Source: Halomonas sp. GT (GTDB taxonomy: Bacteria; Pseudomonadota; Gammaproteobacteria; Pseudomonadales; Halomonadaceae). Taken from it: a stretch of DNA of 64,000 nucleotides. The position numbers were made by a program, and so were the translations under genes. The notes below the pieces were generated by a model. The model was not told the origin of the DNA, searched no databases, and saw only the letters and a list, made by a program, of their open reading frames with translations. The DNA lies in the NCBI RefSeq assembly GCF_002082565.1, contig NZ_CP020562.1, positions 1,860,001-1,924,000 on the forward strand, written 5' to 3'. Below are positions 33,943 to 43,016 of the stretch, one piece after another. Position 1 is the first letter of the stretch. Each line of letters opens with the position of its first letter.

Positions 33943-34464
33943 ATGACTCCGCCACAGCAACATCGTGATGCTGATATCCAACAAGCAATTGACGATTATC
34001 TCCTGGCGCGTCAGGCCATTCTAAAGCTAGGGCGTGAGGTGCCGGGTCGTATTGGTGGAAATGACAACATCATTGGCCGTATCGGTGAGTTTATCGGCCT
34101 ACGCTTTTTAGAAGCACTCGGCCAAGAACCCGTCATGATGACGGGTAGCTCAAACCCTGGTTTCGATCTTATAGAAGGTGATCAGCGAACCCAGATTAAA
34201 GCAATTACCCATGAAAATAAGCGCGGCCGCAGCGTTCGTCTCACACCGGGTTGGACGCAATTCGTATTGATGGAGCTAGGTGAGCATTACACGCCCGAGC
34301 GGATTGGCTTGCTTACCTCGACACAGCAAGAGATAGCATTAGCGGATAACTTTGCTAAAACTGCTACCCCGATAGTTAGTCTCACGATGCTTGGGCCTAA
34401 AGGGCTCATTAGCCGCTATGGTCGCGTTTATAACCAAGACGAGCTTAGCGCTCTAATGGTTTGA
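33943..34464 (+). CDS. PD-(D/E)XK-like hypothetical protein
   Basis: 173 residues from ATG 33943 with AGGAGG eight bases upstream. The segment GRIGEFIGLRFLEALG, then PGFDLIEGDQRTQIKAI, fits the Glu, Asp and QxK positions of a PD-(D/E)XK nuclease fold, but the key acidic residue before Lys is Gln, as in some Mrr/Holliday-type branches. Coupled to the GIY-YIG gene (one-base gap), so the two probably work together. Nuclease activity is an inference. Confidence 0.6.
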   Translation: MTPPQQHRDADIQQAIDDYLLARQAILKLGREVPGRIGGNDNIIGRIGEFIGLRFLEALGQEPVMMTGSSNPGFDLIEGDQRTQIKAITHENKRGRSVRLTPGWTQFVLMELGEHYTPERIGLLTSTQQEIALADNFAKTATPIVSLTMLGPKGLISRYGRVYNQDELSALMV

Positions 34465-34547
34465 AAAGCGTTTCTTCGAGCTTTGGCGTGAAATTATTCA
34501 CCCAAGTTGTGGGCCTGGGAAAGGGTAAGCCTTAAAATTTATAGCTA

Positions 34548-34569
34548 GCGGCTCGTTTCGTTGAGCCGC
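34548..34569. terminator. Hairpin between convergent genes
   Basis: GCGGCTC / GAGCCGC with an eight-base loop, between the stops of the plus-strand PD-(D/E)XK-like gene and the minus-strand gene. No strong T run. Confidence 0.4.
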
Positions 34570-34579
34570 CAGTTGCAAT

Positions 34580-35209
34580 TTACAAAGCTTTAATTTCGAT
34601 AACCCAAATCCGGAAAGTGGCATCGGCCACAGTGTCGTAATCTCGATTGATAAATGGTGTAAGGGGATCACTGTGAATTATTTTACAGCTCACCCCCTCG
34701 ATGCCATCTAATTCTTCGAGTATTACCTGCTTTGCCTTTTCTAAGCGTGAGCCGCCCTTGGGGCATTTACGGGTTAGAACCAGGTAGTTTGTTTCCAGGC
34801 TTTTGTGGCCTGCGTGAAAGCACACTCTAGCTAAGCGTTTTATGTCTGGGCGGAGAGAATCCAACTTGGCGCCACGTTTGAATTCGATTACATGGGCGGG
34901 ACGTTCTCGCTTGTTGTTGTAAAGCACTAAGTCAAAACGGCCGTTGTGACGAATATCTGGATCAGCACGCAGTGACTCGGCCTCTTCGTGCCAGAGATGA
35001 GCTTTCTTGAAGGTTCGTTTGACCTGAGGTTCCAACCGATAGCCGAAATCAAGAAAATTATCCGCGAAGTAATCGGCCACGCGCATCGCCATATAATACT
35101 CCGGCATGCGGTTCAACGATGTCCCGCATAGCTGCAGGGCGCTTTCATGGGCACGTACTAAGGCGTCTACAATGGCCTGGCGTCGGCTGTTAGGTGAGGA
35201 TTTGATCAA
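34580..35209 (-). CDS. Putative PD-(D/E)XK nuclease-like protein
   Basis: 209 residues if the TTG at 35209 is the start; the start is uncertain. The pattern NGRFDLVLYNNKRERPAHVI then EFKRG matches the D-x(n)-ExK signature of PD-(D/E)XK nucleases. It is the only minus-strand gene inside the type I locus and lies between the cargo pair and hsdR. Function unknown; a restriction or anti-phage nuclease role is plausible. Confidence 0.6.
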   Translation of the reverse strand: MIKSSPNSRRQAIVDALVRAHESALQLCGTSLNRMPEYYMAMRVADYFADNFLDFGYRLEPQVKRTFKKAHLWHEEAESLRADPDIRHNGRFDLVLYNNKRERPAHVIEFKRGAKLDSLRPDIKRLARVCFHAGHKSLETNYLVLTRKCPKGGSRLEKAKQVILEELDGIEGVSCKIIHSDPLTPFINRDYDTVADATFRIWVIEIKAL

Positions 35210-35315
35210 GTGCTTGCGCCTTCATGGTGGTTTTTGACAACTATTGGAATATATCGGCTAGGTCGAATATAACTTAAGCTATTAATTCAATGGTGATATT
35301 AAGCGAGGAAACCAG

Positions 35316-35876
35316 TTGAAGAATCCAGCCAAAGTGCAAGAGCAGCTAATCTCGTCGACGCCGCAGGCTTGCTTAGTTGCCTTTCACGATGCGATATATG
35401 CCCAGGCCGAACTAGAAGCCAAGAGCAACATGTTTGAGATGGTAGGCCCATTAGCAATGAGAGACGATCACGATGCGATCATTTCAACTGCTCAAGCAAA
35501 CCTTCGCGCTGTGGGCTATTCAGAGGCTGAACAAGTAGCGGTATCGCTTTTAATGCTATTGGAGGTGAAGCAACTCAGCTTCGATCATTTGACCAATGCG
35601 TTTGGTAAAGATATCGCTAACTTGGTGGAAACCAGTCGAGCGATAGGCGAGTCTGGCAATGTCGATGATTGGTATGCCTCGCTGGAAAAGTTTGCCCGCA
35701 TGCCACCCAATTGCCAGACGGTCCGCATGGCGCTGCTGCTGGGCGTTATCGAGCGAGGCATCGAGCCATGCTCTCCCCACGAGTACTGGTACGAAGAAGC
35801 CCTTGCGCTACCCAATGCGCACCCGGGCCTGCGCCAAAGGGTTATTTCCAGGTTAGAAGAGAATTTAATTGGTTAA
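35316..35876 (+). CDS. Hypothetical protein with RelA/SpoT-HD-like segment
   Basis: 186 residues from TTG 35316, preceded by GAGGAA. The middle part (SEAEQVAVSLLMLLEVKQLS and FGKDIANLVETSRAIG) follows the helix pattern of the HD hydrolase domain of RelA/SpoT proteins, including the FGxxIAxLV helix, but the metal-binding His-Asp pair is missing. It is probably a degenerate, non-catalytic relative; this is an inference from pattern only. Located between two defence-type genes and hsdR. Confidence 0.5.
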   Translation: MKNPAKVQEQLISSTPQACLVAFHDAIYAQAELEAKSNMFEMVGPLAMRDDHDAIISTAQANLRAVGYSEAEQVAVSLLMLLEVKQLSFDHLTNAFGKDIANLVETSRAIGESGNVDDWYASLEKFARMPPNCQTVRMALLLGVIERGIEPCSPHEYWYEEALALPNAHPGLRQRVISRLEENLIG

Positions 35877-36031
35877 CATCTATCCCCTAAGCGTCTGGCG
35901 TTCTTTGTGCCTGAGCGATCGCTAGCAGCTGTGAAACCGACAGAAATAGCGTCACATTAATTTGCGAAATACCAAAAAAATCAGCATGATAGTTCCTAGC
36001 TACTTGTAAGGTTCTAATAATAAGGTGAATC

Positions 36032-36175
36032 ATGGAAACGAGTGCTATGCAGGCGTTGTTAGATAAAGCACGCTGTCTAAAACAACCCGAACGAGAGCGG
36101 ACACTGTTTGATACAGGGGCGCAGGGTTACTTTGATACTGACAACAGACTTGCTCGCTTTCTTTCCGCGCAATAG
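36032..36175 (+). CDS. Small protein (47 residues) in front of hsdR
   Basis: ATG 36032 has a good ribosome site (TAAGGTGA). The product starts METSAMQALLDKARC and contains QPERERTLFDTGAQGYFDTD. The stop is 15 bases before the hsdR start, so it is probably the first gene of the hsdR transcript. No known family; it may be a leader or a small partner of HsdR. Confidence 0.5.
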   Translation: METSAMQALLDKARCLKQPERERTLFDTGAQGYFDTDNRLARFLSAQ

Positions 36176-36190
36176 TCATGGAGAGTGGAA

Positions 36191-39100
36191 ATGGCTGATA
36201 GCAGGGAAGCCCAATTTCAACAAGACATCATCGACGCCATGGCCACCGGTGGTTGGGCAGTGGGCACTGCCAGCGGCTATGACCGTACCACAGCACTTTA
36301 TACCGAAGATCTGCTGGGGTATGTGCAGGAAGCTTGGCCCGAGCGCTGGGAGAAGTTCTGCAAGGCTAACCCGCAATCGTCTGAAACGGTGTTTGTGCAG
36401 AAATTGGTACGCGAACTGGAGCGGGCGGGCACGCTAGAAGTGCTGCGCCATGGTTTTAAAGTACCGGGCGTGACGTTCGACCTGTGTAGCTTTAAACCTG
36501 ACCACGCCATGAACCCTGACGCGCTTTCCCGCTACCGTGCCAACCGCCTACGCGTGGTGCCGGAAGTTTCTTACTCGCCCCATGCCCGAGAGAAGGGCAA
36601 GGGCGGCGAAAGCTATAACCCGCGTCTGGATCTGGTGCTATTTGTTAACGGCATACCCACTGCTACGCTTGAGCTGAAAAGCGAATTCAAGCAGTCGGTG
36701 GAAAATGCCAAGCGCCAATACCGCAACGATCGACCGCTAAAAGATCCCATTACTCGCAAGGTCGAGCCGCTGCTGGCGTTTAAGCGCGGCGCGCTGGTGC
36801 ACTTTGCGGTTAGCCAAGCGGAAGTGGCCATGACCACCAAGCTGGCGGGTAAAGAGACGTTTTTTCTGCCGTTTAACCTGGGCAGCGAAGGCGGCGGTGC
36901 CGGTAATCCGCCAGCAAAAGATGACAACGGCTACGCCACAAGCTACTTGTGGGAGCGTGTGCTCTTGCCGGATGCTTGGCTGAAGATTCTCGGGCGTTTT
37001 TTGCACTTGGAGCAGAAAACCACCGAAGACTTTCACGGTCGACGCAAAACGAAAGAAACGCTGATTTTCCCGCGCTACCACCAATGGGAAGTGGTTAATC
37101 AGCTGATTGAGACCACCCAAGCCGAAGATGGCGGCCAGCGCTATCTAGTTCAGCACAGCGCTGGTTCAGGTAAGTCCAACTCGATTGCCTGGCTGGCCCA
37201 CCAGCTCGCCAACCTCTATGACGAAAGCGGCCAGCAGAAGCGCTTCAACTCAGTGATTGTGGTGACTGACCGCACCGTGCTAGATAGCCAGCTGCAAAAC
37301 ACCATCTACCAGTTTGAACATGCCCATGGCGTGGTCTGCCCCATTACCCGCGATGTCGGCAATCAGAGCAAATCTGAACAGCTGGCGGAGGCGCTGGCGA
37401 GCAATACCCGCATCATCATCGTTACCATTCAAACGTTCCCTGCGCTGTTCGATGCCCTTGATAAGCGGCCTACGCTTGCCGAAGGTCGCTATGCAGTGAT
37501 TGCCGACGAAGCTCACTCCTCACAGGCAGGCGATTCTGCGCGCAAGCTCAAGGCGCTGCTAGCCGCCGCAGGAGAGAGCGCTGATGAAGACGAAGAAATC
37601 AGTGCAGAAGCAATGTTAGATGCAGCCGTATCCACTCGTCGCCCGAATGAGCGCATCAGCTACTACGCCTTTACCGCCACACCCAAGGCCAAAACACTAG
37701 AACTGTTTGGCCGTGTGCCAGACCCAAGCTTGCCGCCAAGTGCGGACAACAAGCCTGAGCCATTTCATCTCTACTCAATGCGCCAAGCTATCGAGGAAGG
37801 CTTCATTCTGGATGTGCTGCGTAATTACGTCACCTACAGTACCGCCTGGAAACTGGCCCATTTAGAAGATGAAGAGCAGGAAGTAGACGCCAAAAAGGCC
37901 TCTCGCGCATTAGCTAAGTGGGTGCGCTTGCATCCTTACAACATTGCCCAGCGCGTAGAGGTCATTGTTGAGCACTTTCGCGCCAATGTGCGTCATTTGC
38001 TAGATGGCCAGGCCAAGGCCATGGTGGTCACCGCTAGCCGCCAAGAGGCGGTACGCTACCAGCTGGCGATGCGCCAGTATGTGGAAGCTCAAGGCTATAG
38101 CGACGTGCATCCCTTGGTGGCGTTTTCCGGCAGCGTACCGGCAGATGAGATCATTCCTGAAGAAGTCAGCGAAACCAGCAAGCTACTCAACCCCGGCGTG
38201 CGTGGGCGTGACTTAGCCAAGGCGCTGGACAGCGACGATTTCAACGTTATGATCGCCGCTAACAAGTACCAGACCGGCTTTGACCAGCCCAAGCTATGCG
38301 CCATGTACGTGGATAAAAAACTGCAGGGCGTAGACTGCGTGCAGACGCTCTCGCGGCTGAACCGCCTGTTTCCCGGCAAACAGACATTTATCCTCGATTT
38401 TTTTAATGAACCACAAGAAATCTTAGAAGCGTTTGCGCCGTATTACCGCAAAGCAACCTTGGCTGACGTTTCCGACCCGCAGGTGGTGTATGACCTTAAA
38501 CGCACACTGGATGCTAACGGCATTTATCACTGGCCGGAGGTAGAAGCGTTCGCGACTGCTTTCTTTGACCCTAAAGCACCGGCCTCGCGCCTGAGTTATC
38601 ACTGCCAGCCCGCTCAAGATCGATTCAAAAAGCGTTATGAAGTCACCGTAGAGCAGCAACAAACATGGAAAGATGCTCGCCAGCAGGCGGAACAGCAGGG
38701 TGACGAAAAAGGGCGCATGCGTGCGGAGCAGGAGTTAGAAGACGCAGGCAAGACCCGCGATGAGCTTGACCTGTTCCGCAAAAACTTACAGAGCTTTGTA
38801 CGCACCTATGAATTTCTCAGTCAGATCATCCACTTCGATGATGCTGAATTAGAACAGCTGTGCGTGTATGCCAAGCACCTGCATCCCTTGCTACGTATTG
38901 ATCGGTTATTAATTGGCGACCCTATTGATGTCAGCGAACTTGAGCTGGACAGCTATCGGCTGACCAAACGCGCTGAACAGCGCCTCTCGCTTGAAGAGGA
39001 GAGCGGCGATTACGGCTTGAAACCGATTTCAGATGTTGGCTCCGGTAAACCCCATGACCCCGAAACTCAACGCCTTAATGAGATCATTGAGCGCCTGAAT

Positions 39101-39388
39101 GACCTCTATGGCGCAGATATTAGCGATGGCGATAAGCTGCATTTTGCCAATGGCATTGCTGACCGCATTGAGCGTGATGATGCTGTTATGGCTCAGATTA
39201 ATCATCATGATGAAACCCAAGTGATGCACGGGCTGTTTCCCAAGCGCGTCACCGACGCCGTGTTAGATGCCATGAACGACCATGAAAAGCTCAGTATGCC
39301 GTTACTGGAGAACGAAGAAACCGGCAGGCAGTTCGCGCTGCTTATCCTGAAGCTACTCACAGGTCGGCAGCCTGATGGTCGAATCTAG
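36191..39388 (+). CDS. hsdR: Type I restriction enzyme motor-nuclease subunit HsdR
   Basis: 1065 residues from ATG 36191, with GGAGAG upstream. N-terminal nuclease signature in PRLDLVLFVNGIPTATLELK (Asp, then ExK), Walker A in QHSAGSGKSNSIAWLA, DEAH-type box VIADEAHSSQAG, SAT-like motif FTATPKAKTLELFG, and motif VI QTLSRLNRLFPGK. It pumps DNA and cuts at random distant sites when HsdMS meets unmethylated target. Separated from hsdMS by 3.5 kb of cargo genes, so it likely has its own promoter. No frameshift; the system looks intact. Confidence 0.95.
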   Translation: MADSREAQFQQDIIDAMATGGWAVGTASGYDRTTALYTEDLLGYVQEAWPERWEKFCKANPQSSETVFVQKLVRELERAGTLEVLRHGFKVPGVTFDLCSFKPDHAMNPDALSRYRANRLRVVPEVSYSPHAREKGKGGESYNPRLDLVLFVNGIPTATLELKSEFKQSVENAKRQYRNDRPLKDPITRKVEPLLAFKRGALVHFAVSQAEVAMTTKLAGKETFFLPFNLGSEGGGAGNPPAKDDNGYATSYLWERVLLPDAWLKILGRFLHLEQKTTEDFHGRRKTKETLIFPRYHQWEVVNQLIETTQAEDGGQRYLVQHSAGSGKSNSIAWLAHQLANLYDESGQQKRFNSVIVVTDRTVLDSQLQNTIYQFEHAHGVVCPITRDVGNQSKSEQLAEALASNTRIIIVTIQTFPALFDALDKRPTLAEGRYAVIADEAHSSQAGDSARKLKALLAAAGESADEDEEISAEAMLDAAVSTRRPNERISYYAFTATPKAKTLELFGRVPDPSLPPSADNKPEPFHLYSMRQAIEEGFILDVLRNYVTYSTAWKLAHLEDEEQEVDAKKASRALAKWVRLHPYNIAQRVEVIVEHFRANVRHLLDGQAKAMVVTASRQEAVRYQLAMRQYVEAQGYSDVHPLVAFSGSVPADEIIPEEVSETSKLLNPGVRGRDLAKALDSDDFNVMIAANKYQTGFDQPKLCAMYVDKKLQGVDCVQTLSRLNRLFPGKQTFILDFFNEPQEILEAFAPYYRKATLADVSDPQVVYDLKRTLDANGIYHWPEVEAFATAFFDPKAPASRLSYHCQPAQDRFKKRYEVTVEQQQTWKDARQQAEQQGDEKGRMRAEQELEDAGKTRDELDLFRKNLQSFVRTYEFLSQIIHFDDAELEQLCVYAKHLHPLLRIDRLLIGDPIDVSELELDSYRLTKRAEQRLSLEEESGDYGLKPISDVGSGKPHDPETQRLNEIIERLNDLYGADISDGDKLHFANGIADRIERDDAVMAQINHHDETQVMHGLFPKRVTDAVLDAMNDHEKLSMPLLENEETGRQFALLILKLLTGRQPDGRI

Positions 39389-39495
39389 CGTATGATAATG
39401 GCTTCAAACGTGATGGACTCATCACGACACTGCAAAGATTTTACTGCCTGCGTCAGGTGGATGATTTACATCACATGGGTTGGAGGACACAGTGA

Positions 39496-40599
39496 ATGGC
39501 TAAAGTTGGCTACCTCACGCACCTAGAAATTAATGGTTTTCGCTCTATCGAGTCTACCTCGCTAGAGCTCAAGCCACTGAACGTGCTCATTGGCCCTAAT
39601 GGTGCGGGGAAGTCGAACTTCATCAATTTTTTTCGCTTCATGAATAAGCTGCTTCAAAAAGATTTGCAGCTATATGTAGCGGAACAGGGCGGAGCGGATG
39701 CGCTGCTTCATTTTGGCCGAAAACAGACTCCTACGCTTTCAACGTACTTGCGCTTTGATCCAAACAGCTATGGGGCAACCTTGATTCCATCGCAAGATGG
39801 GCGGCTAGTCTTTAAAGAAGAGTTTTGCGAGTTTTTTGCTGACGCCATAGGCTTTTCAGGTGGCGACAAAAAAAAAGCGCTTGCTAAGCCTGGTGCTGAC
39901 GAATCAGCCTTGCCAGCACCGCAGGGTATGACTATTGCAGGTAATGTGGCTAAGCACATTTCCGACTGGAAGGTATATCACTTTCATGATACCAGCAGCA
40001 GTGCGCCTATGAAGCAGGCGGGAGAGCTGTTAGATAATGATCGCTTACGCGAACAGGGTGAAAACTTAGCGGCCTTCCTTTATGACATTCAGACCCATAA
40101 CCCAGACATCTATAAGCGAATCGTGTCCACGATCCAGCGGGTCGCGCCGTTTTTTCACGATTTCATACTGGCACCTGAACGGCATAACGACAGTAAAATT
40201 CGGCTGCGTTGGAAACATAAAGGCAGCGACGCCTATTTTGATGCGCATGCACTTTCAGACGGTACGCTGCGCTTTATTTGCATGGCTACCTTACTGCTAC
40301 AGCCCAGCCTACCTTCCCTGATATTGTTAGATGAACCTGAGCTAGGTTTGCACCCGTATGCCATACAGCTATTGGGTTCCATGCTTAGGCTGGTTAGCCA
40401 ATCAACTCAAATTATTATCTCTACGCAGTCAGTATCGCTGGCTAATGAGTTTGGCGCTGACGATGTGGTCGTCGTTGAACATCACGAAAATCGCTCAACC
40501 TTTAAGCGTTTAGATGCGGGTGCGCTAGAAGCATGGTTGGATGACTATCGCTTAGGAGACCTTTGGGAGAAAAATCTGCTGGGAGGTACGCCAGCATGA
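39496..40599 (+). CDS. AAA-family (RecF/OLD-like) ATPase
   Basis: 367 residues from ATG 39496 with GGAGGA upstream. Walker A is LIGPNGAGKSNFINF at about residues 32-46, after the RecF-type start THLEINGFRSIESTSLELKP. Signature and Walker B are in ALSDGTLRFICMATLLL and SLILLDEPELGLHPYAIQLL, and a late His/Ser switch in IIISTQSVSLANEF. ABC-type ATPases of this class drive OLD, PARIS, Gabija-like and retron defence systems. It overlaps the DUF4276 gene (ATGA), which indicates a two-component system. Confidence 0.88.
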   Translation: MAKVGYLTHLEINGFRSIESTSLELKPLNVLIGPNGAGKSNFINFFRFMNKLLQKDLQLYVAEQGGADALLHFGRKQTPTLSTYLRFDPNSYGATLIPSQDGRLVFKEEFCEFFADAIGFSGGDKKKALAKPGADESALPAPQGMTIAGNVAKHISDWKVYHFHDTSSSAPMKQAGELLDNDRLREQGENLAAFLYDIQTHNPDIYKRIVSTIQRVAPFFHDFILAPERHNDSKIRLRWKHKGSDAYFDAHALSDGTLRFICMATLLLQPSLPSLILLDEPELGLHPYAIQLLGSMLRLVSQSTQIIISTQSVSLANEFGADDVVVVEHHENRSTFKRLDAGALEAWLDDYRLGDLWEKNLLGGTPA

Positions 40600-41195
40600 T
40601 TCGATTGGGTATTAGTGTTGAAGGGGCAACGGAACGCGAGTTTGTGACGCGGGTATTGGCACCGGTATTGGCACATAGCAATGTGTTTGCGTATCCCATT
40701 GATATGCATGGGCGTGTTTCGCTTGAGCGGGTTGAAAAAGAGCTTAGCAAGCTTCTTGCGATGTTTGACCATGTGACCACATTCTACGATTTCTATGGAT
40801 TTCATAAACGGCCAGAGGGTAGTGTTGATGCGTTAGAAGCAGCGATCAACGATTTGATATCAGCCGATAAACGGCATCGATTTACGCCATACGTTCAGCA
40901 GTATGAATTTGAAGCGCTGGTGCTCGCAGTTCCTGACCGTGCAGAAAGTGTCATTGGCGTTAGTGGCCTGGGCGATAAGATCCGTCAGATAGTAGATCAG
41001 TGTGGCGGGGCTGAACAAGTCAACGATGGTTATGACACCTGCCCCTCACGGCGTATTAAAGCGATTGCCCCTCAGTATGATAAAAAATTCCATGGTCCAG
41101 TTACTTTAGAAGATGGTTTGCAGGAGGCGAGGGCAGCTTGCCCTCGCTTTGATGCTTGGCTGACTGCTATAGAACAGCTCAGAATAAAAATATGA
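40596..41195 (+). CDS. DUF4276 protein (TOPRIM-like partner of the ATPase)
   Basis: 199 residues. N-terminus MIRLGISVEGATEREFVTRV has the Glu context seen in TOPRIM nucleases (VEGxTE), and TTFYDFYGFHKRP supplies a candidate acidic residue. Later VQQYEFEALVLAVPDRAESV is typical of DUF4276. Starts inside the ATPase stop codon, so the two are coupled. By analogy with split OLD and PARIS systems it is the likely effector. The exact TOPRIM assignment is an inference. Confidence 0.8.
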   Translation: MIRLGISVEGATEREFVTRVLAPVLAHSNVFAYPIDMHGRVSLERVEKELSKLLAMFDHVTTFYDFYGFHKRPEGSVDALEAAINDLISADKRHRFTPYVQQYEFEALVLAVPDRAESVIGVSGLGDKIRQIVDQCGGAEQVNDGYDTCPSRRIKAIAPQYDKKFHGPVTLEDGLQEARAACPRFDAWLTAIEQLRIKI

Positions 41196-41261
41196 CTAAA
41201 TAAAATTTAATTCTGGCCGATAGTTTCATTGCAGCATTCAAAAGCTAAAAAAGGATTTGCA

Positions 41262-41738
41262 ATGAAATTAGCAAATGCTATGGCAGTTTCGTGCGTGATT
41301 GGATTGGCGGCTATGCCTGTTACTGCCAATGCCTACTTTGGTGAGCCTGGTACCTGGGCAAGGGGTTGGGGCCAAGGAACGGCAGAGTATATGGCGGTAA
41401 GTTCTGACGGCTCTGCTGAGTTGTACATTGCATGTAATGATGAAAACCCAGTGAGCATGACGCTGACTATTGACGGTATCGCTTACGGGAATGACCGGCA
41501 GGGTGAGTTCAATCTTGTACTGGATGGTTATGAAATATCCATTCCACATTTCACTAATTCACGCGCGCACGCTGAAGGGTTCCTTTATGCTTGGGAACGC
41601 ATGCGTAAAGCCACAAGTATTATTGCTGTGACAGATGATGGTAAGCGTGTGGAGCTTCCAAGTCGTGGCTCTGCGGCAGCACTGCCAAGTGTTGACTCTC
41701 CCGCGATGGGCTGTAAAACACAATTCTACTCGTTCTGA
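41262..41738 (+). CDS. Exported hypothetical protein
   Basis: 158 residues from ATG 41262 (AAAGGA upstream). A clear Sec signal peptide, MKLANAMAVSCVIGLAAMPV followed by TANAYFG, with cleavage likely after the Ala-Asn-Ala. The mature part is small with two Cys (LYIACNDEN, MGCKTQFYSF) that could form a disulfide. Probably periplasmic. Last plus-strand gene before the integrase; cargo of unknown function. Confidence 0.75.
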   Translation: MKLANAMAVSCVIGLAAMPVTANAYFGEPGTWARGWGQGTAEYMAVSSDGSAELYIACNDENPVSMTLTIDGIAYGNDRQGEFNLVLDGYEISIPHFTNSRAHAEGFLYAWERMRKATSIIAVTDDGKRVELPSRGSAAALPSVDSPAMGCKTQFYSF

Positions 41739-41743
41739 AGGAT

Positions 41744-41772
41744 TTTAGGCGCTGTGCCAAGCAGCGCCTAAA
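41744..41772. terminator. Bidirectional terminator between exported protein and integrase
   Basis: Eleven-base perfect stem TTTAGGCGCTG / CAGCGCCTAAA with a seven-base loop, in the 49-base gap between the two convergent stop codons. Confidence 0.65.
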
Positions 41773-41787
41773 TATGACAGTTGTTCC

Positions 41788-42978
41788 TTAAAGGATGTAA
41801 TCCGCCCATTCCTGCATCATTGCTCTACGCTTTTCAAACAGATCTCCACGTCGATAGGCGGCTTCCACTTTGTTTTCAATGGCATGTGCTAACGCCATTT
41901 CAGCTACATCCCTAGGGTAGCTCGTTACCTCGCCTGTCCAATCCCTAAAGCTTGAGCGGAAACCGTGGGGTACAAAGTAACCTTGCTCGCCGTTTGGTCC
42001 GTACCCCAGCCCCCGCATGAACTGTAAAAGAGACATATTGGAAAGTGGGCGGCCAGTTTTCATGCCTGGAAAAATATGGTTGTTACCTTTCATGCGCGGG
42101 AGAGTAAGAAGCAGATCTACTGCTTGACTAGATAATGGCACCCTGTGCTCACGATTCGCTTTCATACGTGTGGCGGGTATCTGCCAAGTTGATTTTGCTA
42201 TGTCGATTTCATGCCACTCAGCATTGAGTACTTCTGACGTGCGAGTAGCGGTCAATATGAGGAACTGCAGCGCTTTAGAAGACATGCTGTTGTAATGCTG
42301 AATTGAGTTCATAAACGCCGCTACTTGCTCGTAAGGCATAGCAGGGTGGTGATTCACCTTTTGAACCCTCGAAGGCTTAGCTAGGAGTTTGTCGAGATGG
42401 CCACGCCAGCGGGCAGGGTTAACCGGGTCGCGATATTCATGTGCCGCTGCGAAGTCTAATACGTTTTCAATACGTCCTTGTACACGCTTAGCGGTCTCGT
42501 TTTTGACCGTCCAGATAGGCGTTAAAATCTTCAATATGTCCTGAGTTGTGACTTCCTCTACAGGGAGGTTTCCTATCACAGGGCGCACGTATGTTTTAAG
42601 CGTGCTTACCCATTGACGCGCATGTTTAGCATTCCGCCAGCTGCGGCGGTGCGACTGGATATAGCGTGCTGCGCAGTGCGTAAACGTTACAGGCGCAATT
42701 TCTTTTTCAGTTCTCTGCTCACGAGCTGCTAACGGGTCGATACCCTGCTTAACGAGCTTACGTTGCTCAGAAGCTACATCTCTTGCCTCAGATAGAGATG
42801 TATCTGCATAGCTACCAAGACCCATATCTCTCAGCTTGCCATCCCAGCGAAAACGGTAAATCCAGCTTGCGCCGCCACCTTTACCAATTTTGAGGTACAG
42901 CCCATCCCCATCATTGGTCATGCCAGGGTTTGATTCCCTGACCAGCTTTTGAACGCCTTTAGTCGTCAGTTTTCCCAT
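41788..42978 (-). CDS. int: P4-type tyrosine integrase
   Basis: 396 residues. N-terminal DUF4102 arm-binding domain (GDGLYLKIGKGGGASWIYRF, GSYADTSLSEARDVA), SAM-like core-binding domain, then catalytic domain with Arg in LTATRTSEVLNAEWHEI, HxxR in PHGFRSSFRDWTGE, late His in EMALAHAIENKVE and Tyr in AAYRRGDLF. It inserts and excises the island by site-specific recombination. The start faces the right edge of the island, and repeated arm-like sites plus a likely attachment site lie within 200 bases upstream. Confidence 0.95.
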   Translation of the reverse strand: MGKLTTKGVQKLVRESNPGMTNDGDGLYLKIGKGGGASWIYRFRWDGKLRDMGLGSYADTSLSEARDVASEQRKLVKQGIDPLAAREQRTEKEIAPVTFTHCAARYIQSHRRSWRNAKHARQWVSTLKTYVRPVIGNLPVEEVTTQDILKILTPIWTVKNETAKRVQGRIENVLDFAAAHEYRDPVNPARWRGHLDKLLAKPSRVQKVNHHPAMPYEQVAAFMNSIQHYNSMSSKALQFLILTATRTSEVLNAEWHEIDIAKSTWQIPATRMKANREHRVPLSSQAVDLLLTLPRMKGNNHIFPGMKTGRPLSNMSLLQFMRGLGYGPNGEQGYFVPHGFRSSFRDWTGEVTSYPRDVAEMALAHAIENKVEAAYRRGDLFEKRRAMMQEWADYIL

Positions 42979-43016
42979 AGCCGCTATCCCCGTAGTAGGT
43001 TTTCAGCGTACCATAT

